A program made the translations under genes and the position numbers. DNA of 64,000 nucleotides, taken from positions 1-64,000 of the forward strand of contig DATMON010000012.1 of the NCBI GenBank assembly GCA_035568175.1. Direction: 5' to 3'. This DNA comes from AV40 sp035568175 (GTDB lineage Bacteria; Verrucomicrobiota; Verrucomicrobiia; Chthoniobacterales; UBA10450). Positions within the stretch are counted from its first letter, which is position 1, and every line of letters starts with the position of its first letter. A model generated the notes under the pieces. That model ran no database searches and was not told the DNA's origin. It saw nothing but the letters and a program-made list of their open reading frames with translations. Shown here in pieces: positions 1 to 7,798 of this stretch.

Positions 1-6
1 AAAAAC

Positions 7-128
7 GCCTAACCAATCGCTGGAGCCAACCGCTGGCCGTCACGATGCGCAAATCTGATTTCATGAAACAGTTTCTCACGTTTGCCACCCACGATCTCGA
101 GCGGTGGCTCAGCTCCGTCTCGTTAGGC
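7..128 (+). mobile_element. Integron attC recombination site
   Basis: Left simple site GCCTAAC (7-13) is the exact complement of right site GTTAGGC (122-128), the R''/R' consensus of attC. Inside them, GCTGGAGCCAACCGC (19-33) pairs with the stretch at 101-113 (GCGGTGGCTCAGC) with two unpaired bases, as L''/L' boxes with extrahelical bases do. The spacers are 5 nt on both sides. Total 122 nt is within the usual attC range. The cassette gene to the right starts 10 nt after the site, the normal cassette layout. The integrase and attI would lie to the left, outside the window. Confidence 0.85.
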
Positions 129-137
129 TAGCACGAC

Positions 138-701
138 ATGACTCTGTTCGAACTGACATTTACTCTGTCGGCGTTGATTCTGGGGCTGGCACTGACGCAC
201 ATGGCGTCATCCTTATACCGGCTGGTGCTGGCAGGACGGCGAGTGCGTTGGGCGCTGGAGCCTCTGATGCAAGCGGCGCTCGTGCTCCTCATCGTGGTAT
301 TCGTCTGGCTGAATGAGTGGAACGGACGTGGCGTGACCACAATCATTTATGGACGCGTCCTGCTACGCTCGCTCAACCTGCTCGTCCTTTATATCGCCGC
401 GGCGGTGTGCTTACCCGAGGCGAGGGAGGGAGCGGGCGAAGTCAACATGCACGCCTACTATGACCGCGCGCGCCGGCTGTCGTTCGGTGCGTTAGCTATC
501 GGGCTCGTATTCTTCAATCTCTACAATTGGACCGGCGAACAGTCGTTTCATTGGCGCTGGCAGATGTTGAGAGGTCTGACCTTTCTCCCTCCCTATGTCG
601 TGATGATGTTCGTCAGATGGCGCTGGCTCAACGTGTCGTTACTCGCAGCGATGCTAATCTATTTTAGCATTATAACGATGGGTTATCGATTGAGCGGATG
701 A
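138..701 (+). CDS. Cassette-borne multi-pass membrane protein, unknown function
   Basis: 187 residues with about six hydrophobic helices (roughly residues 5-28, 38-58, 75-92, 113-130, 147-162, 163-183), so an inner-membrane protein. I do not recognise the family. It is the gene of the first complete integron cassette here: the ATG lies 10 nt after the attC core site, and a second attC-like site begins at its stop codon. Cassette genes usually lack their own promoter and are read from the integron promoter upstream, so expression probably depends on sequence left of the window. No catalytic motif is visible. Confidence 0.75.
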   Translation: MTLFELTFTLSALILGLALTHMASSLYRLVLAGRRVRWALEPLMQAALVLLIVVFVWLNEWNGRGVTTIIYGRVLLRSLNLLVLYIAAAVCLPEAREGAGEVNMHAYYDRARRLSFGALAIGLVFFNLYNWTGEQSFHWRWQMLRGLTFLPPYVVMMFVRWRWLNVSLLAAMLIYFSIITMGYRLSG

Positions 702-905
702 AAAGGGCTGACGCGAACCCAAGGCCGGCGTGAAAACTTAAGACAACGTGACTACTGACCACAGACCACAAGCAGAGCTCGCTGTCGTCTCGATTTCATC
801 TCGGTTCCCGGCTTCCCTAGTGCGATTCGCGTCTTCGCGGTCACGCACTCCCGCCGTAAAGTTGTTGCACAACGATAGCGGTCGCTCAGCTTCGTCTCGT
901 TAGAT
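696..905 (+). mobile_element. Integron attC site, degenerate left end
   Basis: The right half is clear: GCGGTCGCTCAGC (878-890), a 5-nt-type spacer, then the core GTTAGAT (899-905), closely matching the right half of the site at 101-128. The likely left box is GCTGACGCGAACCC (707-720), which pairs imperfectly with 878-890. No clean RYYYAAC is seen near 695-701. The site is unusually long (about 210 nt). The stretch 741-770 resembles the dispersed GTGAC-type repeat and may be an insertion into the site. Confidence 0.6.
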
Positions 906-908
906 GAC

Positions 909-1160
909 ATGACAGCTCGATTCGAGACGACCGACAAGGTCGCGCTAGTGATTGCCGCGCTTTTAATTTTCGGTGGCTTTTTCGCGCTGTTGCTGCCACA
1001 AGATTTCACATTCGGTCGTGCGACGAATTTCCCGAAGAACCGGCAAGAAACACTCGTCGAACACGTGACACCACGGCAGTCTCGCGTTTACGGTTTGCTT
1101 GCCGTCCTCGCCGGAGCCGGCTTATCCAGTTATGTCCTTTGGGCGTCACGCTCATCATAA
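909..1160 (+). CDS. Cassette-borne small membrane protein
   Basis: 83 residues with two predicted membrane helices (about residues 11-29 and 61-78) separated by a polar loop rich in Arg, Asn and Glu. The family is not recognised. The start codon lies 3 nt after the core site GTTAGAT, and the stop is 13 nt before the next attC, so it fills a complete integron cassette (about 900-1269). Two adjacent cassettes both encoding membrane proteins is in line with known cassette pools. A toxin-like or transport-accessory role is possible but nothing in the sequence demonstrates one. Confidence 0.7.
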   Translation: MTARFETTDKVALVIAALLIFGGFFALLLPQDFTFGRATNFPKNRQETLVEHVTPRQSRVYGLLAVLAGAGLSSYVLWASRSS

Positions 1161-1173
1161 AGCGATGCGTGTC

Positions 1174-1275
1174 ATCTAACCAATCGATGAAGTCTCTATC
1201 TTCTTTGAGGTATTCTGATTTGGTACAAAACAGGGGCAGGTGCGAGATCCTCGATGAAGCGGCTTCTGGTTAGGC
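1174..1275 (+). mobile_element. Integron attC site closing the second cassette
   Basis: ATCTAAC (1174-1180) exactly complements the core GTTAGAT at 899-905 that opens this cassette, the relation expected between the two ends of one cassette. The right core is GTTAGGC (1269-1275). Total length is 102 nt. The inner boxes are weaker than in the first site: GAAG near 1189 and CTTC near 1263. This is the last attC I can see. A possible GCCTAAG after the next gene (about 2601) is one mismatch from a site, but no right core follows it. Confidence 0.75.
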
Positions 1276-1440
1276 CAAGGGCGACCGGCTAGTTCGATCC
1301 GCGCCTGCCCTTTGGCGTTGGAAGTAAAAATCGCGACCGAGGAAAGATGCATCCGAAAACTGCTGATTGTGCTTAACAGCGCACTCAAGCCGGATCTAAG
1401 TTATGGTTGAAATCAAGATAGTTAGTAACCGCGGCTTACC

Positions 1441-2601
1441 ATGCATTTCTCTTCGCCAACTCTTCATCCAACTCTCCTCACCGATAAGCAACATCGGATT
1501 CACGTGCACGGCAGGATGAGCGCCGTCCTCGCGCTCAGACCGCGCCTCGGTGTCCCGCGAGCCGCCGACGGCGCTCCGGTCTCGATTCCGTTGACCACGG
1601 TATCGCAGCAGGGAAGCTTCGATGCGTCGATCGAAGTCCAATTTCCAACCGCCAACGCACCAGTGCTTGCCTCACTCTTGGTGGACTCGGGTAACTCCAC
1701 CATGATCATTCCCTACGGTGAGAATCTAGTGGGCGCACCGGGATACACCGTGCTCGGCGCCGCCATTGAGCCGTGGGGGTGCAGGGCAAATGTCATGAGG
1801 GGCCCCGTGCAGATCATTACTTCGGACGGCAGCATCTACCAGATCGATAATTGCGTCTTCTATGCATGTATCGCGAACAATGGGCAACCCGAACGAACGG
1901 CAAACTTCGGCACGGGGCGCGTCTCGCCGTGGTCGGCCAACGGATCGAACACCGGCGACGGTCCCGGGGTAACTATTCAGAGCCCGCTTTCCTACAATAC
2001 CGCGTATCCGTATGCCGAGTTCGTCTATGCCCCGGCGGAAACAATGTTCTCAAGCGCCGCCATGCCGCACGTGACCGATGGCTCTTCGTTGATACTGCAT
2101 GCAACCCGACCCTCCGGGTTCACGATGCTGGAGATCATTCCAAATCTCGGGTGGATGTCTGTGGTTCCCGCGGCGCTCGCGATTGGGGGCAGAGCGACTG
2201 CATGGCCGGGAAGTATCGCCTCACCCATCGCGATGGTCGACACCGGTGGTGGCCCTGTTTTCTTGAGTGACCCCAACGGCGTCGTGTGGCGCGAAGCGTG
2301 GCCCGATCCTGTCCGTTGTCCGTCGTGGACCGATGACAGTTCGCCAGAATCGAAAAACTGCAATTGTGTGAGCGACCGATTAACACTTAGCCTTAAAGGG
2401 TCTGATGGGACGACCTCGTACACCTACACCATTGACACCAGTGCGATGCCGGCCTCGGTGCAGGGACTCACCGCGGTAATGTGCGAGCTCAATGGTTACA
2501 TGATGGGGCAGGAAGGAATGAATATTGGTGGCATCACCGCACTCTTCAATCGCATCCTCATCGACTACGCAGGAACTCAGGTGGGATTCGCGCCCAAATA
2601 G
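1441..2601 (+). CDS. Pepsin-like (family A1) aspartic peptidase
   Basis: 386 residues with two pepsin-type active-site motifs. LLVDSGNSTMIIP places a catalytic Asp at about residue 82, and IAMVDTGGGPVF places one at about residue 267. The spacing of about 185 residues matches pepsin (Asp32 and Asp215). The C-terminus, GGITALFNRILIDY...VGFAPK, matches the closing strand of A1 peptidases. About seven Cys in the second half could form disulfides. No signal peptide is visible from this ATG; an internal ATG at 1516 is possible. Family A1 is abundant in eukaryotes and rare in bacteria. The gene lies just after the last attC, so transfer is plausible. Function: endopeptidase, probably active at acid pH. 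Confidence 0.7.
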   Translation: MHFSSPTLHPTLLTDKQHRIHVHGRMSAVLALRPRLGVPRAADGAPVSIPLTTVSQQGSFDASIEVQFPTANAPVLASLLVDSGNSTMIIPYGENLVGAPGYTVLGAAIEPWGCRANVMRGPVQIITSDGSIYQIDNCVFYACIANNGQPERTANFGTGRVSPWSANGSNTGDGPGVTIQSPLSYNTAYPYAEFVYAPAETMFSSAAMPHVTDGSSLILHATRPSGFTMLEIIPNLGWMSVVPAALAIGGRATAWPGSIASPIAMVDTGGGPVFLSDPNGVVWREAWPDPVRCPSWTDDSSPESKNCNCVSDRLTLSLKGSDGTTSYTYTIDTSAMPASVQGLTAVMCELNGYMMGQEGMNIGGITALFNRILIDYAGTQVGFAPK

Positions 2602-2607
2602 CCTAAG

Positions 2608-2656
2608 GTCCGAGCTCGCCACCGGACGAGTCCGTCCGATTGGCGGACCGGACTGG
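2608..2656. repeat. Palindromic repeat, family A (GGACGAGTCCGTCC type)
   Basis: This stretch pairs with itself (CTCGCCACCGGACGAGTCC... GGCGGACCGGACT) and recurs inverted at 3598-3648. Shorter relatives occur inside genes at 6549-6582, 29094-29135 and 40038-40075. Here it lies in the gap between the convergent protease (+) and glycosyltransferase (-) genes and could act as a bidirectional hairpin. Confidence 0.7.
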
Positions 2657-2676
2657 CATCAGCGACCTCGGGTCTG

Positions 2677-3366
2677 TTACGGAAAAAGATTGTAACGCAC
2701 GATCGCGTAGATGGCGCGGAAGCCGTCTTTCCAATTCACTTTCTTGCCTTCGCTGTAAGTGCGGCCGTTGTAGGAAATGCCGACTTCGTAGATGCGGCAT
2801 CGGGTCTTGGCCAGCTTGGCGGTGACTTCCGGTTCGAAACCGAAACGGTTTTCGCGAAGATCGAGACTCTTCACCAACGGCGCCCGGAACGCCTTGTAAC
2901 ACGTTTCCAAATCGGTCAGGTTCAAATTCGTAAACATGTTCGAAAGCAAGGTGAGAAATCTGTTCCCGACCATGTGCCAGAAATAAAGAACGCGATGCGG
3001 CCGGTCGCCCATGAAACGCGAGCCGAAAACGGCGTCGGCTTGGCCGGAAAAAATCGGCTCGAGCAAAGTCGGATAATCGCTCGGGTTATATTCGAGATCG
3101 GCGTCCTGGACTAAAATGACGTCGCCGGTGGCAGCGGTGAACCCCGCCCGCAACGCCGCGCCTTTGCCGGCATTGCGCGGCTGATAAATGATTTGATCAG
3201 CCAGGGACGAAATTTTTTCCTTCAGCACCTGTTGCGTTCCATCGGTTGAAGCGTCGTCCACAACAATGATTTCAATGCTCTCGATCGGCGCGGCGCGGAC
3301 CGCGTTTACAACCTGCTCGATCGTTTCGCGCTCGTTAAAAACGGGAATGACGACTGAAACTTTCAT
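2677..3366 (-). CDS. Family 2 glycosyltransferase (dolichyl-phosphate mannosyltransferase-like)
   Basis: 229 residues forming a single GT-A domain that starts MKVSVVIPVFNE. The nucleotide-binding motif VVDDASTDGT is at about residues 36-45, and the metal-binding QDADLEYNPSDY is near 87-98. No membrane helices follow, unlike longer polyprenyl-phosphate transferases. Family members move a sugar from a nucleotide donor to a polyprenyl phosphate or glycan acceptor at the cytoplasmic face of the membrane. The acceptor is unknown. It reads away from tRNA-Lys with no operon partner. The ATG is well placed and the length is normal for the short bacterial forms. Confidence 0.88.
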   Translation of the reverse strand: MKVSVVIPVFNERETIEQVVNAVRAAPIESIEIIVVDDASTDGTQQVLKEKISSLADQIIYQPRNAGKGAALRAGFTAATGDVILVQDADLEYNPSDYPTLLEPIFSGQADAVFGSRFMGDRPHRVLYFWHMVGNRFLTLLSNMFTNLNLTDLETCYKAFRAPLVKSLDLRENRFGFEPEVTAKLAKTRCRIYEVGISYNGRTYSEGKKVNWKDGFRAIYAIVRYNLFP

Positions 3367-3377
3367 CGATGTTCAAT

Positions 3378-3407
3378 AACCGCGGATTACGCGGATTTAA
3401 ACGGATC
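3378..3407. repeat. Dispersed repeat, family F (AACCGCGGATTACGCGGAT)
   Basis: Intergenic copy of an approximately 30-nt word, AACCGCGGATTACGCGGATTTAAACGGAT. Further copies lie at 26388-26420, 41229-41287, 49679-49711, 50015-50045 and 52009-52065, always between genes. Function unknown. Confidence 0.7.
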
Positions 3408-3450
3408 AGAGAGTAAAACTACAATCAGGGAAGCAGGAAGGGAAAAAAAG

Positions 3451-3523
3451 TGCACCGTGCAGGGATCGAACCTGCGACCCAGTGATTAAGAGTCACTTGC
3501 TCTACCAGCTGAGCTAACGGTGC
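3451..3523 (-). tRNA. tRNA-Lys (anticodon CUU)
   Basis: Read on the minus strand the 73-nt gene folds as a standard cloverleaf. The acceptor stem GCACCGT pairs with ACGGTGC and carries an A discriminator. The D arm has AGCTCAGCTGGTAGAGC, the anticodon loop is CTCTTAA (anticodon CTT), and the T arm has GGTTCGATCC. The sequence is close to other bacterial tRNA-Lys genes. CCA is not encoded. It stands alone between a glycosyltransferase gene and rpmH. Confidence 0.96.
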
Positions 3524-3597
3524 GTTTTACCGATTTTAGATTTTAGATTGCCGATTGCCACAAGAACCGGGCGCTGTCCGAAAAGAATTTCTTCAGA

Positions 3598-3648
3598 GCC
3601 CAGTCCGGTCGGCCAATCGGACGGACTCGTCCAGTGGCGAGCCCGGAC
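3598..3648. repeat. Palindromic repeat, family A, inverted copy
   Basis: Contains CCAATCGGACGGACTCGTCC and GGCGAGCCCGGACT, the reverse complement of the copy at 2608-2656. It sits directly after the rpmH stop codon, where the hairpin could terminate rpmH transcription. Confidence 0.7.
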
Positions 3649-3822
3649 TCAAGCCTGAGTATGCCGCGCGAAATGACGATCGACGCCTTTTGGCAACAAA
3701 CGTTTGCGGCCGCGCTGACGACGACGCGCCAGGGTAGCGCGTCCGCCTTTGGTCCGCATCCGGGCGCGAAAACCGTGCTGCTGCTTGCGCGTTCGTTTGG
3801 ATGGCTGATAAGTGCGTTTCAT
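3649..3822 (-). CDS. rpmH: 50S ribosomal protein L34
   Basis: A 57-residue protein starting MKRTYQPSKRTRKQQHGFRA, followed by RMRTKGGRATLARRRQRGRKRL. This is the full L34 signature; the protein binds 23S rRNA in the large subunit. Typical L34 is 44-47 residues. This one carries about 12 extra residues after the conserved end (GVDRHFARHTQA). rnpA, usually next to rpmH, is not here: the downstream DNA holds a repeat and tRNA-Lys. No strong Shine-Dalgarno is seen before the ATG. The gene is short enough to be missed by length cut-offs. Confidence 0.93.
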   Translation of the reverse strand: MKRTYQPSKRTRKQQHGFRARMRTKGGRATLARRRQRGRKRLLPKGVDRHFARHTQA

Positions 3823-3958
3823 AAGGCCGAAAAATAAACACGGCGCGAATTGAGAGCGGTTACATTAGGGTGGAGGAGGGTATTGTCAATTTAGTCGGGC
3901 GCAAGATGTCGATCTTCGATTCGTGGGTTGCCAGCGTCCTCGATTTCTGCGAATACCA

Positions 3959-4456
3959 ATGCAAACGGTGAGCGAGAAAGTCGTTATTGAGCCGGCTACC
4001 GAGGCTGATTTGGACGAGTTGTCCGAGATGCTCGGCGGTTTGTTTGCTCAGGAGGGTGATTTTCGCCCGGACAAAGAGAAACAGCTCCGCGGTCTGCGTC
4101 TGATTTTCGAACAGCCCAGCCGAGGACGCGTCTTCGTGCTCCGCCGCGACGGCGCGATCGTCGGCATGATCAATTTGCTTTTTACCATCAGCACGGCGGA
4201 GGGCGGCTTCGTGGTCCTGCTCGAAGATCTGGTCATTCATAAACAATACCAGGCACACGGTTACGGTTCGAAGTTGCTCAACCACGCGATCGAGTTTGCG
4301 CGCCAGAAGAATTTTCTCCGGATAACCCTGTTGACCGACCGACCGGAGAATCAGGCCCAGGAATTTTTCCGGCGTCACGGATTTCACGAATCGTCGATGA
4401 TCCCGATGCGGCTCTTGATCACACCCGAACAAGATCAGTCGCAATCGAATTTATAA
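3959..4456 (+). CDS. GNAT-family N-acetyltransferase
   Basis: About 165 residues from this ATG; an in-frame ATG at 3923 would add 12 unconvincing residues. The GNAT fold is visible: an N-terminal strand (VVIEPATEADLDELSEML), a central strand with LEDLVIHKQYQAHGYG, where the Q-x-x-x-G-x-G pattern binds acetyl-CoA pyrophosphate, and a C-terminal TDRPENQAQEFFRRHGF. It moves an acetyl group to an amine of an unknown small molecule or protein. It is transcribed alone, divergent from rpmH, and converges on the aminopeptidase gene. One copy of the ATGTCGATCTT word lies just upstream (3906-3916). Confidence 0.88.
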   Translation: MQTVSEKVVIEPATEADLDELSEMLGGLFAQEGDFRPDKEKQLRGLRLIFEQPSRGRVFVLRRDGAIVGMINLLFTISTAEGGFVVLLEDLVIHKQYQAHGYGSKLLNHAIEFARQKNFLRITLLTDRPENQAQEFFRRHGFHESSMIPMRLLITPEQDQSQSNL

Positions 4457-4470
4457 GAGATCAATTGTTC

Positions 4471-4496
4471 GCCTCCCCCTTCGCGAAGGGAGAGGC
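4471..4496. terminator. Hairpin between convergent genes
   Basis: GCCTC, a mismatch, then CCCTTCGCGAAGGG, a mismatch and GAGGC form a strong 26-nt hairpin between the convergent GNAT and aminopeptidase genes. There is no long T run on either side, so it may serve as a bidirectional attenuating hairpin rather than a classical terminator. Confidence 0.5.
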
Positions 4497-4508
4497 AAAG
4501 TTAGGAAG

Positions 4509-7184
4509 CTAAAGTTTTTGCTTGGTAATCCAGGCCGCGAGCTGCGGCACGATCCGTTTTTTGAATTCACTGCGAAACTCAACTTCATCGACTACTTTGG
4601 CGACTTCTTTCGCGCTCTCAGCCGGCAAATTTGATTTGGCGTAGGCTTTCAATTCATCCGCGCGCGATTTTTCAGAAAAGAAAACGAACAGACTCGGCGC
4701 AAAACTATTAGCGCCGACGGCGTCGGTTTTCTCGAGCAGCGCTTTCATGTTCGCCTTGGCAAAATCCCAGGCGAGATCGGGATGTCCGGTGTAGCGGGCG
4801 ACTCTGCCGACCAGGTGAAGTGCGCGACTGGTAGGCAGTTCGTCGGTCAACGAGATTTGCAATGCTCTTGTGGCGAGCTTCGGATCTCGTGCCGCGGCTA
4901 GCGCGTCGTAGTAGTCCTGCTTCTCCTCGATGCTGGTCGTCGTCAGTCCAAGCTGATGCAGCTTGTTCCAGGTCGTATCATCGGCGTTTTGACCAACCAC
5001 CAATAGAACCGACGCTCGTAAATCCGGCGCGAGCAAAGCTGGATCGACAACGAACGTTTCAAAACGTCTCTTACAGCCGGCAATGGTTTCCTGATCGTTC
5101 AAATCTCCAAGCGCGACGATCAAACTCGCGCGGAGCAGTGAATCGCGCGGCGATTCGTGTTTCTTCGGTTCCCAGCCGAGCTCGTCGAACGTTGGCCGCA
5201 AGATCGCGCGCGCGTAGGCCCGAAATTTCTCGCGATCCGGTTCGCCGAGCAGCAGACGGTTAATGTAATCGAAGGTGTTAACAATCTGATCGCGCTCGGC
5301 CAGTTCGTGCCTGCGCGGCAGTTTATCGATCATTTCCAAATAGAGTGAAACTTCAGCGCGGTTCGCCTGCACCAGCGCCCACGAATCGCTCAGCAAATTG
5401 ACGCGATCCTCAATATTTAATTTCGGCAACGCACCGAGCAGCGCTTTCCACGACGATTCATCATACTGGACGCGATAGTTGCCGGCACCGTTCGCGTTCA
5501 ACTTGATGACGCGATTGGCTGAGACATTTGGGAGATTGTCGATCTTGCCGGTCATCAAACGGCTCTCGATCTTGTTTTCGCCGACGACGAAATAGGTAAG
5601 GGGAATCTTCCATTCCAACGCGGGCGCGTTTGGGAAGTCGATGGTGAACCGCTCCTGATTCAGCGAAATCTTGTCGCCGTCGCGCTTTACGATCACAACA
5701 GGAAATCCGGGCTGTTCGGTCCAGGCTGCCGCGATTTCAGCGACTGGTTTACCCGAAGCTTCGCTCAATGCGTTCCACAAATCCGCCGTGGTTGAGTTGG
5801 AGTATTGATGCGCCGCGATGTAACGACGGATGCCGTCGCGGAAAGCGTTTTCGCCAAGAAAACTTTCCAGCATCCGCAGAAAACTTTGGCCTTTGCGATA
5901 AGTGATGTCGTCAAACGCGCTGTTGGCATCGGACTCATTCGCGACCGTCTGTTGGATGGCGTGCGTTGTCGATCTGGCGTCGCCTTCCATCGCGACTTCT
6001 TTGGCGATGCCGCTGCGACGAGTCGGGTCGCGCTGAATATTTTTCGCCAACCAAACTTCCCAATCGGGATTGAAATGGGCGGTGCACTTGCTGCCCATCC
6101 AGGAGGCGAATCCCTCGTTCAACCAAAGATTTTCCCACCAAGCCATGGTCACGAGATCGCCGAACCATTGGTGGGCAGTTTCGTGGGCGACGACCTCGTA
6201 GATGCGTTGGCGCGTGGCAGCGGACGATCTCTTTGGATCGAAAAGCAGCGCCGATTCGTAGTAGGTGATGCCGCCCCAGTTTTCCATCGCGCCGCCGAAT
6301 CCGCCTGGAATCGCGATTTGGTCTAACTTTGGAAGCGGATAACGAACGCCAAAGTAATCGTTGTAGTACTGGAGAATCTGCGCGGTGCTCTCGAGCGCGT
6401 ATCGGCCCCATTCCGCCTTTCCCTTGGTCGCGATCACGCGGATTTGCGTCCCGCCCACCTTCGTCTCGATAGAATCCAACTCACCTGCGACGAACACGGT
6501 CAAGTAACTCGACATCGACGGCGTTGCTTGAAAACGGACCTCTTTCCCGAGGCTCGCCGCGGCGAGTCCGTCCTTTGGCGGATCGATCTTGCGTTCGGAC
6601 TCGACTGGCATATTCGAAACGGCCAGCCAATTTTCCGGAACGACGGCGGTCAGTTGAAAGCGGGCCCGAAAGCTCGGTTCATCCCAGCACGGAAAAAACC
6701 GGCGCGCATCGCTCGGTTCGAATTGCGTGCCGAGCGCTATTTTTTTCGCGCCCGTGCCCTGCTCTTGATAAGGCATGTAATAAAAGCCGCGGCCTTTTTG
6801 GGTGATCGTTCCGCTGAATTCGAGAGCGAGCGCGTGTTCGCCGACCGTCAGCTCATTTGGCAGCGCGATGGTCAGGAGCTCGTTAATTGGATCCAGCCTG
6901 ATCGTGGCGCGCGATAATTGAGTGCGGTCGACCGAAGCTTGGGTGATTTCCAGCTCAGCCGAATTGAGCACGATCTCATGCACCGGCGTGTTCACCCTGA
7001 TCTTTACGGTTTCCTGGCCCGAAAACGTCAACTTATTCAGGTCAGGAACAATTCGGATGGAGTATTCGAGCGGGACAACCTGCTTCGGTAATTTACCGGG
7101 CGTGTTTGAGAAGGAGTAGGGCTTTTCTCCGTTCATGGTTAAGGGCAGCGCAAACAGAGTAATGAGGCCAAGGCGAATCCGCAT
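4509..7184 (-). CDS. M1-family zinc aminopeptidase
   Basis: 891 residues. An N-terminal hydrophobic stretch suggests export. The exopeptidase motif GAMENWGG lies near residue 299. The zinc motif HETAHQWFGD lies near 333, with the third ligand Glu in NEGFASW near 355. The C-terminal helical ERAP1-like domain follows to the end. Length and domain order match the M1 family (aminopeptidase N type), which removes N-terminal residues from peptides. Near residues 202-213 (PPKDGLAAASLGKEV) the DNA at 6549-6582 matches palindromic repeat family A, so a short repeat appears inserted in frame in a loop. It is probably monocistronic. Confidence 0.95.
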   Translation of the reverse strand: MRIRLGLITLFALPLTMNGEKPYSFSNTPGKLPKQVVPLEYSIRIVPDLNKLTFSGQETVKIRVNTPVHEIVLNSAELEITQASVDRTQLSRATIRLDPINELLTIALPNELTVGEHALALEFSGTITQKGRGFYYMPYQEQGTGAKKIALGTQFEPSDARRFFPCWDEPSFRARFQLTAVVPENWLAVSNMPVESERKIDPPKDGLAAASLGKEVRFQATPSMSSYLTVFVAGELDSIETKVGGTQIRVIATKGKAEWGRYALESTAQILQYYNDYFGVRYPLPKLDQIAIPGGFGGAMENWGGITYYESALLFDPKRSSAATRQRIYEVVAHETAHQWFGDLVTMAWWENLWLNEGFASWMGSKCTAHFNPDWEVWLAKNIQRDPTRRSGIAKEVAMEGDARSTTHAIQQTVANESDANSAFDDITYRKGQSFLRMLESFLGENAFRDGIRRYIAAHQYSNSTTADLWNALSEASGKPVAEIAAAWTEQPGFPVVIVKRDGDKISLNQERFTIDFPNAPALEWKIPLTYFVVGENKIESRLMTGKIDNLPNVSANRVIKLNANGAGNYRVQYDESSWKALLGALPKLNIEDRVNLLSDSWALVQANRAEVSLYLEMIDKLPRRHELAERDQIVNTFDYINRLLLGEPDREKFRAYARAILRPTFDELGWEPKKHESPRDSLLRASLIVALGDLNDQETIAGCKRRFETFVVDPALLAPDLRASVLLVVGQNADDTTWNKLHQLGLTTTSIEEKQDYYDALAAARDPKLATRALQISLTDELPTSRALHLVGRVARYTGHPDLAWDFAKANMKALLEKTDAVGANSFAPSLFVFFSEKSRADELKAYAKSNLPAESAKEVAKVVDEVEFRSEFKKRIVPQLAAWITKQKL
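6549..6582. repeat. Family A repeat inside the aminopeptidase gene
   Basis: GAGGCTCGCCGCGGCGAGTC followed by CGTCCTTTGGCGG resembles the intergenic repeats at 2608 and 3598 and the in-gene copies at 29094 and 40038. It is read through in frame and encodes the Ala-rich stretch GLAAASLG. Confidence 0.55.
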
Positions 7185-7251
7185 TTCTGCCCTTAGCCGA
7201 ATTAGGGCAAAGGTTCAATTGCGAGACACCGTCAACGCATTCAACGACCGA

Positions 7252-7791
7252 CTACGGCGTCAGGTTGTGAATGATTCGGCGCAAACGATACCAGCCAGCG
7301 GTGATTGGGTTCGCCGGCTGCGCGTGACGCCGCCGATGCGCTTGGTCGTCCTCTTTTACCACCAACACGAGCAGCAGCTGTCCGCTGCCGACCTGTGGGC
7401 CTTTGATAATAAGCGGACTGCTTTTGCTTAGGTTTGCGTCGGTTTCGAGCAGGACATCCTTTTCCTTGTAGAGCTTGAGGTTCAGAGTGTAACCGGCGTC
7501 GTTCTCGCCCCGAGCATCAACATGCAGGCCAAAATACTTACTGTTGGCGAGCCAATCTTCCTGACCCGTCTTGAGCGTCTTGTCCGATTGGCCGATCACC
7601 TCAAACTGATTGTAACCAAAAAGATCCTTTAGGGTTTGCTCAAGCTTGATTAGTTCTGGAGGAATTGGCGCGGGTTGCGGAACGTTCTCCGCGATCACGA
7701 GTCCGCTCCAGACGATGCGGGCGGCATTAGCCGACGCTCCGCTTACCGCCAGCACCAAGAGCACGGCGAGAAGCAAAGGCCTCAGCTGCAT
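7252..7791 (-). CDS. Secreted protein of the ECF sigma operon, unknown function
   Basis: 179 residues with a clear signal peptide (MQLRPLLLAVLLVLAVSGASANA). The mature part shows no family I recognise. It has alternating strands (FEVIGQ, YFGLHVDARGENDAGYTLNLKLY, LLLVLVVKED), suggesting a small beta-rich periplasmic domain. It is the third gene of a cassette: its ATG is 7 nt after the anti-sigma stop. It could therefore be a periplasmic partner or target of the sigma/anti-sigma pair, which is an inference from position only. Confidence 0.75.
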   Translation of the reverse strand: MQLRPLLLAVLLVLAVSGASANAARIVWSGLVIAENVPQPAPIPPELIKLEQTLKDLFGYNQFEVIGQSDKTLKTGQEDWLANSKYFGLHVDARGENDAGYTLNLKLYKEKDVLLETDANLSKSSPLIIKGPQVGSGQLLLVLVVKEDDQAHRRRHAQPANPITAGWYRLRRIIHNLTP

Positions 7792-7798
7792 TGTCGCT

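Noticed and set aside
2595..2660. A fourth attC site after the protease gene (GCCTAAG at 2601)
   Set aside because: One mismatch in the left site and no GTTRRRY partner in a suitable range; the DNA there is palindromic repeat family A.
3593..3841. An 82-residue open frame on the minus strand over the L34 gene
   Set aside because: It lies in a different frame from rpmH, has no conserved motifs, and runs into the palindromic repeat; the L34 frame is certain.
4862..6917. Several plus-strand open frames of 130-170 codons opposite the aminopeptidase gene
   Set aside because: They are Arg/Ser-rich shadow frames caused by high GC on the opposite strand; the M1 peptidase motifs fix the real frame.
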